Shown here piece by piece: positions 29,951-39,161 of a stretch of DNA of 64,000 nt. Position numbers and translations under genes: made by a program. The notes under the pieces were generated by a model, which was not told the DNA's origin, ran no database searches, and was given only the letters and a program-made list of their open reading frames with translations. Within the stretch, counting starts at the first letter, position 1, and each line of letters begins with the position of its first letter. The DNA lies in contig NZ_JAMQHS010000009.1 of the NCBI RefSeq assembly GCF_023845585.1, forward strand, positions 152,046 to 216,045, given 5' to 3'. The DNA is from Clostridium sp. CMCC3677. GTDB lineage: Bacteria > Bacillota > Clostridia > Clostridiales > Clostridiaceae.

Positions 29951-31492
29951 ATGAAGAGAGATTTAGTTTTAGTTATAGATTTTGGAGGACAATATAATCA
30001 ATTAATTGCTAGAAGAGTGAGAGAGTGTAATGTATATTGTGAAGTTCATCCTTATAATTTAAGTGTTGATAAGATAAAAGAAATGAATCCTAAGGGAATC
30101 ATTTTTACAGGTGGACCAAACAGCGTATATGGTGAAAATTCTCCTTTATGTGATAAAGCTATATTTGAAATAGGAGTACCTATTTTTGGTATATGTTATG
30201 GTTCTCAACTTATGTCTCATATGCTTGGAGGAAAAGTGGCAACTGCACCTGTAAGTGAATATGGAAAAACAAAAGTTGATGTAAAGGTAGAATCTAAGCT
30301 TTTTGAAGGAGTATCACCTTCAACAATTTGTTGGATGAGTCATACTGATTACATAGAAAAAGCACCAGAAGGATTTAAAGTAATAGGTAATACCCCTGTT
30401 TGTCCTGTTGCTGCTATGGAATGTGAAGATAAGAATTTATATGCAGTTCAATTCCATCCAGAAGTTATGCATACAAAAGAAGGTACAAAGATGCTTTCAA
30501 ATTTTGTATATAATATTTGTGGATGCACTGGAGATTGGAAAATGGATTCATTTGTTGAGAAGACAATTGAAGAAATTCGCGAAAAAGTTGGAAATGGTAA
30601 AGTATTATGTGCATTATCAGGTGGAGTTGATTCATCAGTAGCAGCAGTAATGCTTTCAAAGGCTGTTGGAAAGCAATTAACATGTGTATTTGTTGATCAT
30701 GGGTTACTTCGTAAAAATGAAGGCGATGAAGTTGAAGAAATATTTGGACCTAATGGTCAGTATGATTTAAACTTCATTCGTGTAAATGCACAAGAAAGAT
30801 TTTATGAAAAGTTAGCTGGCGTAGAAGAACCAGAACAAAAGAGAAAAATTATTGGTGAAGAATTTATAAGAGTATTTGAAGAAGAAGCTAAAAAAATAGG
30901 GGTAGTTGATTATCTTGTTCAAGGAACTATTTATCCAGATGTAATTGAAAGTGGTCTTGGAAAATCAGCAGTTATAAAATCTCACCATAATGTTGGAGGA
31001 CTTCCTGATTATGTTGACTTTAAAGAAATAATAGAACCTCTTAGATTATTATTTAAAGATGAAGTTCGTAAGGCTGGATTAGAACTTGGAATACCTAAAA
31101 AATTGGTGTTTAGACAACCTTTCCCAGGTCCAGGTCTTGGAATACGTATTATTGGAGAGGTAACAGCTGAAAAAGTTAAAATAGTTCAAGATGCAGATGC
31201 AATCTATCGTGAAGAAATTGCAAAGGCAGGTATTGATAAAGAAATTGGTCAATATTTTGCAGCTCTTACTAATATGCGTTCAGTAGGCGTTATGGGAGAT
31301 GAAAGAACTTATGATTATGCAATTGCACTTCGTGCTGTAACTACAAGTGATTTCATGACAGCTGAAAGCGCAGATCTTCCATGGGAAGTACTTGGAAAAG
31401 TAACAACTAGAATTGTAAATGAAGTAAAAGGTGTTAACCGTGTAATGTATGATTGTACAGGAAAACCACCTGCAACTATAGAATTTGAATAA
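29951..31492 (+). CDS. guaA: GMP synthase (glutamine-hydrolysing)
   Basis: 513 residues. The class I glutamine amidotransferase has FGICYGSQL (nucleophile Cys) and FHPEV; the ATP-pyrophosphatase P-loop is [12 protein letters not shown]; the dimerisation domain ends KPPATIEFE. It makes GMP from XMP, the step after GuaB. Two ATG codons are adjacent (29948 and 29951); GGAGG ends at 29945, so the second has the better spacing, though the first cannot be excluded. Codons with cgt (Arg) are more common here than in neighbours. A terminator follows. Confidence 0.97.
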   Translation: MKRDLVLVIDFGGQYNQLIARRVRECNVYCEVHPYNLSVDKIKEMNPKGIIFTGGPNSVYGENSPLCDKAIFEIGVPIFGICYGSQLMSHMLGGKVATAPVSEYGKTKVDVKVESKLFEGVSPSTICWMSHTDYIEKAPEGFKVIGNTPVCPVAAMECEDKNLYAVQFHPEVMHTKEGTKMLSNFVYNICGCTGDWKMDSFVEKTIEEIREKVGNGKVLCALSGGVDSSVAAVMLSKAVGKQLTCVFVDHGLLRKNEGDEVEEIFGPNGQYDLNFIRVNAQERFYEKLAGVEEPEQKRKIIGEEFIRVFEEEAKKIGVVDYLVQGTIYPDVIESGLGKSAVIKSHHNVGGLPDYVDFKEIIEPLRLLFKDEVRKAGLELGIPKKLVFRQPFPGPGLGIRIIGEVTAEKVKIVQDADAIYREEIAKAGIDKEIGQYFAALTNMRSVGVMGDERTYDYAIALRAVTTSDFMTAESADLPWEVLGKVTTRIVNEVKGVNRVMYDCTGKPPATIEFE

Positions 31493-31510
31493 TATTAAAT
31501 AAGTTAATAT

Positions 31511-31557
31511 GCATTTCAACAAAATCTAAATTAAGTAGGTTTGTTGAAATGTTTTTT
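31511..31557 (+). terminator. Intrinsic terminator after guaA
   Basis: GCATTTCAACAAA pairs with TTTGTTGAAATG, followed by TTTTTTATT. The T-tract is directly continuous with structured repeat copy A. Confidence 0.9.
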
Positions 31558-31649
31558 ATTCTTTAGGAAATTATATAGACTTAAAAATCTGTGGATAACT
31601 TATAGAATACTGTATTTTAGAGGTATGATGAGTACATCTAAAGAATAAA
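31557..31649. repeat. Structured dispersed repeat, copy A
   Basis: About 92 bp sharing strong similarity with 34049-34136: TTCTTTAGGAAATTATA, ATAACTT-TAGAATAC-GT, TTTTA, GGTATGATGAGTAC and AAAGAATA are shared in order. The ends are inverted (TTCTTTAG / CTAAAGAA). An inner hairpin ATACT/GGTAT here is ATACC/GGTAT in copy B, a pair-preserving change. The function is unknown; it could be a small mobile repeat or a structured RNA. The remaining gap to 31806 has no gene. Confidence 0.7.
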
Positions 31650-31806
31650 AAATAATTATACAACACACTATTATTCCTAGTTTGAGCTTGTAAAGTATTG
31701 TAATTAAAAAGAGATGGTTTTATAATTTTTTTATTTTGGGAATTTTGTGAAGTTATGATAGAATTATATAGTAAATTTTATTAATATAAAAACAAGAGGT
31801 AGAAAA

Positions 31807-32970
31807 ATGAGGATAAGAGTACCAGATTATTATAAGGATTTTGAATGTATTGCATCAGAGTGTGAAGATACATGTTGTGCAGGATGGGAAATTGTGATAG
31901 ATGATGAAACATATGATTATTATAAAACTGTAAATGATGAATTTGGAGATAGGTTGAAAAATGAAATAGTTACAGATGAAGACGGAGAAAATATTTTTGT
32001 ATTAAAAGGAGATAATTGCTCTTTCTTAAATAAATATAAGAAATGTGATATATATATTAATCTTGGAAAAGAGAGATTATGCAATACATGCAAACAATAT
32101 CCAAGATTTATTGAAGAGTATGGAAGTACACGAGAAATAGGGATTTCGTTATCATGTCCAGAAGCAGCTAGAATAATCTTAAATAATTCTAAAAAAGTTG
32201 AATTTGAATTAGAAGAAAATGATGAAATGGTATGTACATATAATGATATTAGTTATGATATGTTTATTCAAATAATTAGCTCAAGAAAAATGTTCATAGA
32301 TATTTTACAGGATAGATCTATTGAATTAAATAAAAGAATGGCAATAATTCTTAATTTTGCAAAAGAAATTCAAGATAAAATAGATGCAAATAAAATATCT
32401 GAAATAACAAGTATTAGACATAAGTATTCAGATAATACATTTATAAAAAAATTAATAGATCAATTAGATAATTACAAAGCAAAAAATATAGAAAAATATA
32501 AAAACATTTTTGAGTGTTTAAAAGTATATCAAGATATTGATCATATAAATGAAGAATGGCCTAACGTTTTAAAATATACTACAGAATATTTTTATGATGA
32601 AGAACATAATGTTACGTTTTATATGGATAAACATAATAAATTTGATAAATATTATGTAAATAAAATGTATGAATATGAACATTTAATGGTATATTTTATA
32701 TTTAGATATTTTATGAAATCTATCTATGACTACGATGTAATTGCGAAAGTAAAACTTGCACTTATTAGCTATCTAATTATTAAAGAATTAGATGTTGTAC
32801 GATGGTGTGAGAATGGATATAGATTTAATAAAGATAATCAGATAGATATAATGCATATGTACTCTAAAGATATTGAACATTCAGAAGAGAATTTAGAAAC
32901 ATTAGCAGAAATATTTGAAACAAATAAAATTTTTAACTTAAATAATCTAATGACTATGTTGATGAATTAA
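31807..32970 (+). CDS. FliB-like flagellin lysine-N-methylase family protein
   Basis: 387 residues. The cysteine-rich start (FECIASECEDTCCAGWEI), the second cluster (KCDIYINLGKERLCNTCKQYPRF) and LSCPEAARI are the pattern of the FliB/YkgJ-type family, whose cysteines bind metal or an iron-sulphur cluster. Characterised members methylate lysines of flagellin. No flagellar gene is in the window, so flagellin as substrate is uncertain. AAGAGGTAG precedes the ATG. Monocistronic. Confidence 0.78.
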   Translation: MRIRVPDYYKDFECIASECEDTCCAGWEIVIDDETYDYYKTVNDEFGDRLKNEIVTDEDGENIFVLKGDNCSFLNKYKKCDIYINLGKERLCNTCKQYPRFIEEYGSTREIGISLSCPEAARIILNNSKKVEFELEENDEMVCTYNDISYDMFIQIISSRKMFIDILQDRSIELNKRMAIILNFAKEIQDKIDANKISEITSIRHKYSDNTFIKKLIDQLDNYKAKNIEKYKNIFECLKVYQDIDHINEEWPNVLKYTTEYFYDEEHNVTFYMDKHNKFDKYYVNKMYEYEHLMVYFIFRYFMKSIYDYDVIAKVKLALISYLIIKELDVVRWCENGYRFNKDNQIDIMHMYSKDIEHSEENLETLAEIFETNKIFNLNNLMTMLMN

Positions 32971-33071
32971 AAAATCTAGTATCTTAGGGCTTATTTAGAG
33001 AAGTTAATATAAAAAATATATTTTAATTACCAAAAGGTATAGTTTAACTTTATATTTTTAGGAGGTAAGTT

Positions 33072-33923
33072 TTGAAGAATAAAAAAAATAAAATTTTGAA
33101 AGGATTATTAGTAATAATATTATTATTAATTGTTTCTTTATTTACATTTCAAATTAAAAACAATACTAAAGGAAAAATTGTTCCAGCATTAGAAACTGAA
33201 AATTCAGATGTATTAGAAAGTAAAGATATTAAAAATCCATTTGAAGGTATAGATGTTACAAGTGAGGATATGGGGGTTACTGTTTTAGGATATCATTCTA
33301 TTGGAGATGAATTTAAGAAAGATCCATTAGTTGTATCTAAAGATTTATTTAGAACGCATCTTCAAGCAATAAAAGATGCAGGTTATACAACTATAACATT
33401 ACATGAGTTATATGATTACCTATATAATGGAGCGGAAATTCCTAAGAAAAGTGTAGTTATAACATTAGATGATGGATATAAAGATAATTATACAAATGCA
33501 TTTCCTATTCTTAAAGAATTCTCAATGAATGCAACTATGTTTATAATAGGTAATTATTTAGATGGTGATGTATATTTGTTACCTTCACAGGTAAAAGAGA
33601 TGAGTGATTATGGGATTGATATTGAAGGTCATACACTTACTCATAGAGAGCTTTCAACTTTAAATTATGATGAACAATTAAAAGAAGTTAAAGAATCTAA
33701 AATTAAGCTTGAAAATATAACAGGTAAAAATATTAACTTTATTGCATATCCTTCTGGTAGTTATAACGATGAGACTTTAAAAGCTGTTAAAGAAGCAGGA
33801 TATAGTATGGCATTTACCGTTAAAAAGGGACAAGCACATAAAGGTGACAATCAATATGAAATAAACAGAGTATTAGTTGATTATACTTATAAACCAAGAC
33901 ATATAAAAAGAGATTTAAAGTAA
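33072..33923 (+). CDS. Polysaccharide deacetylase, NodB domain
   Basis: 283 residues. An N-terminal membrane anchor (LLVIILLLIVSLFTF) is followed by a carbohydrate esterase 4 domain: TVLGYHSIG, VVITLDDGYKDNY (metal-binding Asp), IEGHTLTHREL (metal-binding His) and FIAYPSGSYNDETLKAVKEAGY. It should remove acetyl groups from peptidoglycan or a surface glycan outside the cell. The start is TTG, 7 bases after GGAGG. Separate transcription unit. Confidence 0.92.
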   Translation: MKNKKNKILKGLLVIILLLIVSLFTFQIKNNTKGKIVPALETENSDVLESKDIKNPFEGIDVTSEDMGVTVLGYHSIGDEFKKDPLVVSKDLFRTHLQAIKDAGYTTITLHELYDYLYNGAEIPKKSVVITLDDGYKDNYTNAFPILKEFSMNATMFIIGNYLDGDVYLLPSQVKEMSDYGIDIEGHTLTHRELSTLNYDEQLKEVKESKIKLENITGKNINFIAYPSGSYNDETLKAVKEAGYSMAFTVKKGQAHKGDNQYEINRVLVDYTYKPRHIKRDLK

Positions 33924-33936
33924 AATAGTAGATTAT

Positions 33937-33976
33937 AAATAATATTAATTTAACTTATAATTAATATTATTTATAA
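33937..33976 (+). terminator. A+T-only hairpin after the deacetylase gene
   Basis: ATAAATAATATTAATT pairs with AATTAATATTATTTAT. It lacks a clear T-run. A second hairpin, AAAAAATAGTTA with TAACTATTTTTTT (about 33994-34050), is the more convincing terminator. Confidence 0.65.
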
Positions 33977-34048
33977 AATCTAGAATACAAGTATTAAAAA
34001 ATAGTTAGATTTTTGTGTATTTAATTATACAAAATGATAACTATTTTT

Positions 34049-34136
34049 TTCTTTAGGAAATTATAAAAATCTTAAATTTAAGAATAACTTCTAGAATACC
34101 GTGTTTTAAGGGTATGATGAGTACTATTAAAGAATA
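34049..34136. repeat. Structured dispersed repeat, copy B
   Basis: Second copy of the repeat at 31557. It again begins in the T-tract of a terminator and runs TTCTTTAGGAAATTATA to AAAGAATA. The stem ATACC/GGTAT is perfect here. The flanking sequences of the two copies differ, so the unit itself is what is repeated. It lies 95 bp before the GX3-repeat gene. Confidence 0.7.
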
Positions 34137-34231
34137 CAAAATTATATTTAAATTTTGTCTGATTAAAATTAACCAATACACTAATTTTAACATACTATAT
34201 ATTATAATTATTTACCAAAGGAGATAAACAG

Positions 34232-34717
34232 ATGAACGATTATTATTGTAATGAAGATGAATTAGTTTGTAAATTTGATGAAGTTAGTGATTGTGAAGAA
34301 GCAGATTATAATGAAATGAATTGCTCAGACACAGCAGGAACTGATAATAATTCAGTATGTGCAAAATGTTATAAAAAAGGATTTAAAGCAGGTTGTGAAA
34401 AAGGATATAAAGATGGATTCAAAGATGGCTGCGAAAAAGGATATAAGAAAGGGTTTAAAGAGGGCCGTGAAAAAGGATATGAAGAAGGATATGAAGATGG
34501 CCGTGAAAAAGGATATGAAGAAGGATTCAGAGACGGCTGTAAAAAAGGATATGAAGAAGGATTCAGAGATGGCTGTAAAAAAGGATATAAGAAAGGATTT
34601 AAAGATGGCCGTGAAAAAGGTTTCCAAGAAGGATGCAAAGCTGGTTTTAGAGAAGGATATGAAAAAGCTATACAAGATATTATGAAATGCTTAAATAGAA
34701 ATAATTCACGCTGTTAA
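34232..34717 (+). CDS. GX3-repeat protein of unknown function
   Basis: 161 residues. The first 49 are acidic with six Cys. Residues 50-145 are 24 uninterrupted tetrads that each begin with Gly (GYKDGFKDGCEK...), in a 12-residue super-repeat of G[C/R]xK-GYxx-GFxx. This makes 36-bp DNA repeats, partly identical (the GFRDGCKKGYEE unit). The GX3 pattern resembles the deca-GX3 motif of Yae1/Lto1, and would form a helix with one glycine face. The C-terminal end (AIQDIMKCLNRNNSRC) is different. AAAGGAG precedes the ATG. No signal peptide. Function unknown. Long antisense frames here are shadows of the repeats. Confidence 0.85.
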   Translation: MNDYYCNEDELVCKFDEVSDCEEADYNEMNCSDTAGTDNNSVCAKCYKKGFKAGCEKGYKDGFKDGCEKGYKKGFKEGREKGYEEGYEDGREKGYEEGFRDGCKKGYEEGFRDGCKKGYKKGFKDGREKGFQEGCKAGFREGYEKAIQDIMKCLNRNNSRC

Positions 34718-34782
34718 ATTTTTAAAGCGTAATTGAGCTATAATATTAAATTTAATAGAATAATCTAAAATCTTACCACAGG

Positions 34783-34816
34783 AGAATTTATACTCTGTAT
34801 AAATTCTTCTTTTTTA
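34783..34816 (+). terminator. Intrinsic terminator after the GX3-repeat gene
   Basis: AGAATTTATA pairs with TATAAATTCT across CTCTG, followed by TCTTTTTT. Confidence 0.88.
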
Positions 34817-34860
34817 ATTTAAGTAAAAAAAGGACTATTTAATGTGAGAAAAATTATGAA

Positions 34861-34910
34861 ACGTGTATAAATGTGTATAAATAAGTATAAATGTATACAA
34901 ACATGTTATA
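34861..34910. promoter_or_regulatory. 10-bp phased direct repeats upstream of gutR
   Basis: Four units of the form NNGTATAAAT/NNGTATACAA follow each other at exactly 10-bp steps (ACGTGTATAA, ATGTGTATAA, ATAAGTATAA, ATGTATACAA), then ACATGTTATA. They end about 160 bp before the gutR ATG, close to a possible -10 TTATAAT at 34905. One-turn spacing suggests cooperative binding of a regulator, perhaps GutR or GutM. Confidence 0.6.
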
Positions 34911-35068
34911 ATAAAAATGAAATGGTTTGCAAAATTAGTTTTATAACACATTTATCTAAGTTTTTTTATTAGTATACATTTTTTCCAAACTGTAATGAAA
35001 AAGTGAATATTAAATAAATTACATTAATGTACTATTATATAATTGTAAGATGGAATGAGGGGTTGAAA

Positions 35069-37033
35069 ATGATTACACAATCATTAGAAAGAAAGTTATT
35101 TACCATACTTGAAATGTTAGCTGATAGCAAAGAAAAAGCTTTAAAAGATTTTTCGGATGAACTTGGTGTTAGTACTAGAAGTATTAGAACTTACTTAAAG
35201 CAATTACAGGAAGAAATACCTAAGGATGTTGTAGAAATAGTAAAGACTAATAATTCTCAGTATAAGCTAAATGTGAAAGATGATGAAAAATTTAAGCAAT
35301 TGCTAGAGTTAAATAGAAGACAAAAACAAAAATTTTGTCAATTAAATAATCCAGAAGAAAGAATTGATTATTTAATAAACAGGTTAGTAGGACTTAATGA
35401 GATTGTGACAATTGATGATTTAGCAGAAGAAATGAATGTAGGAAGGACTACTTTAGTTAAAGATTTAAAAAAAGTAGATCAGAAGTTAGATGAGTATGGA
35501 TTAATATTAAAGAGAAAAACAAATTCAGGAATAAAAATTGAAGGCGATGAAATTAATTTAAGATTAATCATACTTGAACATTTATGTAAAACATATAATG
35601 ATTCAATAATTTTATTAGAAAGCAATAATATTCTTACTAAAAAAGAGATTATTAAACTTCAAGAACAAATAGTAATAAATCTAAAAGAAAATAGATTTAG
35701 TGTAACTGAAGCCTTAATAAATAACTTAATAAGATATATAGCAGTAATGCTAATGAGATTGAAGAATAATAAAAATATAATTTCACTACAATCACAATAT
35801 AAAATAATAAAGGAATCAGAAGAGTATGAAATAGGAAAAACTATAAAAAATACAATTGAAACATTAAAAGATGAAAAGATTGATGATTTAGAAATAATTT
35901 TTATAGTAATGCCTTTACTTGGAAGAAATGCACCTTTGTATCATGAAGTATTAAGAAATTTAACAATAGGTGAAAATGTAACTTTATTAAGAAAACAAAT
36001 CTTTGACAAGGTTTTTGAATTTACTGGATTAAGCTTAGAAGAAGATGAACAATTAATACAAGGATTAGAATATCATTTATATTATGCACTAAATAGAATA
36101 GTACTAAATATAAAATATAAAAATCCTATGTTAAAAGAAATAAAAGAAAAGTACAAATTGCCTTATGAAGTTGCTAAAATAGCTGCTTCAGTAATTGAAG
36201 ATAAGTATGAGGTACAAGTAGAAGATGATGAAATTGGATACTTAGCATTACATTTTGGAACTTATGTTGAAAAAGCAGGCAAATCTTTTATTCAAATAGA
36301 AAAAGCAGCAATTGTTTGCGGGACAGGCTTAGGAACAGCAAAGTTACTAATTATAAAGTTAAAGAAAATACTTGGAGAAGAAATTAATTTTAAATCATTT
36401 TCAGATTTAGATTTTACAGAAGAAATAGCAAGTAATTATGATATGATATTTACCCTTGTAGATTTAGATATAAATACTGAAACACAAATAGTAAAAATCA
36501 CTTCGATTTTTGATGAATGTCAATTAAAAGGAGAAATAGAAAGTCAAATATTTTTAAATAAGACTAATGAGAAAAGAAATGATACAGAACAATATATTTT
36601 AAATGGAATGTTGGATAAAAAATTAGTATTTTATTTAAACAAAAACAATTTCATGGACAATTTAGAAGATATGTTGGATAGCTTAATAAAATCAAATATT
36701 GTATCAAATGAATATAAGAAAAGAGTTATAGCAAGAGAAAAGAAAGCAGGAACAGCATTTGGTGGAAATATAGCATTACCACATGCAGTAGATGAAAAGG
36801 TAAATAGTGTAATAGTTTCATATGGAATACTAGATAAATTACTTGTGGTTGATGGTAAGGAAGTAGGACTCATAATATTACTTGTAATACCTTCAGAAAG
36901 CCAAAATAGTCAAGATATTATAGTAAAAACATATCAAGAAATTATAGACTTATCAAGTGATAAGAAGATAGTTCAAAAGCTAATAAAAAGTAAAAATTAT
37001 AAAGAGTTTAAAGAAGTTTTAGGAAGGAGATAA
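35069..37033 (+). CDS. gutR: PRD-domain transcriptional activator/antiterminator of the sorbitol operon
   Basis: 654 residues from ATG 35069, which follows GAGGGG. Order: two helix-turn-helix units (about 20-60, DFSDELGVSTRSIRTYLKQL; about 115-150, DLAEEMNVGRTTLVKDLKKV), two PRD domains (His in YHEVLRNL and LALHFGTYVE), a PTS IIB-like domain with Cys in IVCGTGLGTAKLL, and a IIA domain of the mannitol/fructose type with the phospho-His in GNIALPHAVDE. Proteins of this build are switched by PTS phosphorylation. Its place before gutM and the sorbitol PTS genes matches the gut operon known from C. beijerinckii. Confidence 0.88.
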   Translation: MITQSLERKLFTILEMLADSKEKALKDFSDELGVSTRSIRTYLKQLQEEIPKDVVEIVKTNNSQYKLNVKDDEKFKQLLELNRRQKQKFCQLNNPEERIDYLINRLVGLNEIVTIDDLAEEMNVGRTTLVKDLKKVDQKLDEYGLILKRKTNSGIKIEGDEINLRLIILEHLCKTYNDSIILLESNNILTKKEIIKLQEQIVINLKENRFSVTEALINNLIRYIAVMLMRLKNNKNIISLQSQYKIIKESEEYEIGKTIKNTIETLKDEKIDDLEIIFIVMPLLGRNAPLYHEVLRNLTIGENVTLLRKQIFDKVFEFTGLSLEEDEQLIQGLEYHLYYALNRIVLNIKYKNPMLKEIKEKYKLPYEVAKIAASVIEDKYEVQVEDDEIGYLALHFGTYVEKAGKSFIQIEKAAIVCGTGLGTAKLLIIKLKKILGEEINFKSFSDLDFTEEIASNYDMIFTLVDLDINTETQIVKITSIFDECQLKGEIESQIFLNKTNEKRNDTEQYILNGMLDKKLVFYLNKNNFMDNLEDMLDSLIKSNIVSNEYKKRVIAREKKAGTAFGGNIALPHAVDEKVNSVIVSYGILDKLLVVDGKEVGLIILLVIPSESQNSQDIIVKTYQEIIDLSSDKKIVQKLIKSKNYKEFKEVLGRR

Positions 37034-37036
37034 ATT

Positions 37037-37453
37037 ATGAATTCGGTTGTATTTTTAATAATTATAGGAATTGCTGTTTGGATACTTAATTTTATCTTTG
37101 GATTAATACAGATCAAGGATTTCAATAAAAATTATATAGAATTAAGAAGATTAGGAAAAGTAGCAATAGGAAGAAAAAAAGGAATGATTAACTCAGGCAC
37201 TATAGTTCTTATAAGAATTCAAGATGATGGATTAATTTTAGAATCTAGAAAAATGCAGGGAGTAACAGTAGCAGCAAGAGTTAAACAATTTAAAGGTCTT
37301 GAAAATATGTATATAGATAGTATTGAGGAAAACGATTTAAAAGAATTTAACAAACCACTTAAAAGAGCAATCTTAGATGCTGTTAAAAACTATAAAAAGT
37401 TTAGACATGAGGAGGGAAGTAAAAAAGAAGCAGACTTAGAAGTGGTTGTTTAA
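37037..37453 (+). CDS. gutM: GutM-type glucitol operon activator
   Basis: 138 residues. One N-terminal membrane helix (VVFLIIIGIAVWILNFIFGLIQ) precedes a small domain with LGKVAIGRKKGMINSGTIVL and GVTVAARVKQFKGLE, as in GutM/SrlM proteins that assist activation of sorbitol genes. It starts 3 bp after gutR and so is co-translated. Confidence 0.88.
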   Translation: MNSVVFLIIIGIAVWILNFIFGLIQIKDFNKNYIELRRLGKVAIGRKKGMINSGTIVLIRIQDDGLILESRKMQGVTVAARVKQFKGLENMYIDSIEENDLKEFNKPLKRAILDAVKNYKKFRHEEGSKKEADLEVVV

Positions 37454-37484
37454 GAATTGTAATATATAATGAGGAGGTTTTCTT

Positions 37485-38045
37485 ATGACACAAATGTTAG
37501 AATTATTAGCTAGAGGTGCAGATTCATTCATGAATCTATTTAGAGCAGGTGGTAATCAATTTATGGGCTTTGTAACAGGCATAATACCATTACTAATAGC
37601 ACTACTAGTTACAATGAATGCAATTATAAAATTTATTGGGGATGAGAAAGTAGAAAAATTAGCTATGAAATGTGCTAAAAACCCAATAACTAGATACTTA
37701 TTATTACCGGTTATAGGAACATTCGTATTTGCGAATCCAATGACATTATCATTAGGTAAGTTTATGCCAGAAAAGTATAAACCAAGTTACTATGCAGCAG
37801 CAAGTTTCTCTTGCCACACAATGAATGGATTATTTCCACATATAAATCCAGGTGAATTATTTGTATTCTTAGGAATAGCAGCAGGTATTACTACATTAGG
37901 TTTTTCAACTACAGATCTAGCAGTTAGATATTTATTAGTAGGTATAATAACAAACTTCTTTAGAGGTTGGATAACAGATTTCACAACTTCATATGTAGAA
38001 AAACAACAAGGTGTTAAATTAAACACAGAAGTTAAATTAGGATAA
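37485..38045 (+). CDS. srlA: Sorbitol PTS transporter subunit IIC (SrlA/GutA1)
   Basis: 186 residues with about four membrane segments, of the glucitol IIC family: [62 protein letters not shown]. It forms part of the sugar channel in the cell membrane. GAGGAGG precedes the ATG, 31 bp after gutM. Confidence 0.93.
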   Translation: MTQMLELLARGADSFMNLFRAGGNQFMGFVTGIIPLLIALLVTMNAIIKFIGDEKVEKLAMKCAKNPITRYLLLPVIGTFVFANPMTLSLGKFMPEKYKPSYYAAASFSCHTMNGLFPHINPGELFVFLGIAAGITTLGFSTTDLAVRYLLVGIITNFFRGWITDFTTSYVEKQQGVKLNTEVKLG

Positions 38046-38128
38046 TTATTAAATAAAAAAATTAATTGAATAAAAATTAAAGTTAAATAAGATAAATAAA
38101 AAAATAAAAAATTAAGGAGTTGGCAATT

Positions 38129-38500
38129 ATGGGATATAAAAAAGTTAAGATAAACAAAGGATCAGGCGGATGGGGTGGCCCATTATTAATAGAACCTACA
38201 GAAAAAAGAAACAAGGTAGTATATATTACTGGAGGAGCTCAACCAGAAACAGCAGTTACAATAGCAGAATTAACAGGATGTGAATTAATAGATGGATTTA
38301 CAACAGGAGTTAAAGATGATGAAATTGCTTGTGTAATAATAAATTGTGGTGGAACATTAAGATGTGGAATCTATCCTCAAAAGAAGATACCAACAGTTAA
38401 TATTATGAAAACAGGTAGAAGTGGACCTTTAGCAATGTTTATAAAAGAAGATATTTATGTTTCAGCAGTAAAACCAGCAAATGTAGAAGTAATAGAATAG
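38129..38500 (+). CDS. srlE: Sorbitol PTS subunit IIB, separate polypeptide
   Basis: 123 residues from ATG 38129 behind AAGGAG. It matches only the N-terminal B domain of E. coli SrlE: KINKGSGGWGGPLLIEP, DGFTTGVKDDE, NCGGTLRCGIYPQKKIPT (phospho-Cys) and GRSGPLAMFIKEDIYVS. The membrane part is a second gene 48 bp further. The domain passes phosphate from IIA to sorbitol. Both halves have their own ribosome binding site and no frameshift is seen, so this is a genuine gene split. Confidence 0.9.
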   Translation: MGYKKVKINKGSGGWGGPLLIEPTEKRNKVVYITGGAQPETAVTIAELTGCELIDGFTTGVKDDEIACVIINCGGTLRCGIYPQKKIPTVNIMKTGRSGPLAMFIKEDIYVSAVKPANVEVIE

Positions 38501-38548
38501 GTTTATTTTCTAAGATATAAAGAATACGATTTAAAGGAGGAAGACTTA

Positions 38549-39115
38549 ATGAGTTACGATACTAGTAAAAAGATTAGTCAACAAACAGGGGGACTTGTTG
38601 GAAAGATTGGTATAGCAATAGGAAACTTTAGTAGTACATTATTCCAAGCAGGAAGAGATACTATTGACACAGTAATTCACACAATATTACCATTCATGGC
38701 TTTCGTTGCAGTAATGATAGGTATTATAAATGAATCAGGAGTAGGGAGCTTTATTGCAAATTTACTTACACCATTAATAGGAAATGTAGGCGGATTAGTT
38801 GTATTAGCACTTATATGCTCATTCCCATTACTTTCACCATTCTTAGGACCTGGTGCAGTTATAGCACAAATAGTTGGTGTTTTAATAGGTACTGAAATTG
38901 GTAAAGGAACTATACCACCACACTTAGCATTACCAGCATTATTTGCTATCAATGCACAAGCAGCAGCAGACTTTATACCAGTAGGTTTAGGATTAGCTGA
39001 AGCAGAACCAGACACTGTACAAGTCGGTGTCCCATCAGTTTTATACTCAAGATTCTTAACAGGAGCTCCAACAGTTGTAGTAGCTTGGCTTGTAAGTTTT
39101 GGACTATACAGCTAA
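38549..39115 (+). CDS. Sorbitol PTS membrane subunit IIC2, separate polypeptide
   Basis: 188 residues corresponding to the C-terminal half of SrlE. It begins [15 protein letters not shown], where E. coli SrlE has its interdomain linker, and continues with [61 protein letters not shown] and [18 protein letters not shown]. With SrlA it makes the sorbitol channel. AAAGGAGGA precedes the ATG. Confidence 0.92.
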   Translation: MSYDTSKKISQQTGGLVGKIGIAIGNFSSTLFQAGRDTIDTVIHTILPFMAFVAVMIGIINESGVGSFIANLLTPLIGNVGGLVVLALICSFPLLSPFLGPGAVIAQIVGVLIGTEIGKGTIPPHLALPALFAINAQAAADFIPVGLGLAEAEPDTVQVGVPSVLYSRFLTGAPTVVVAWLVSFGLYS

Positions 39116-39161
39116 ATTGTATTAATTAAAGAATCTAATTGTTAAAGAAGGGAACAATTTT

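Noticed and set aside
31557..34136. TGATGAG and GAAA in the two-copy repeat recall a hammerhead ribozyme core
   Set aside because: The CUGAUGA box lacks its C, GAAA is on the wrong side, and no three-stem junction with a cleavage site can be drawn.
34352..34685. Long open frames antisense to and in another frame of the GX3 gene
   Set aside because: They result from the 36-bp repeat structure; their sequences (PFSRPSLNP-like repeats) follow from the coding strand and they lack ribosome binding sites.
34861..34910. Short repeats considered as a CRISPR array
   Set aside because: The units are 10 bp without unique spacers, and no cas genes are near.
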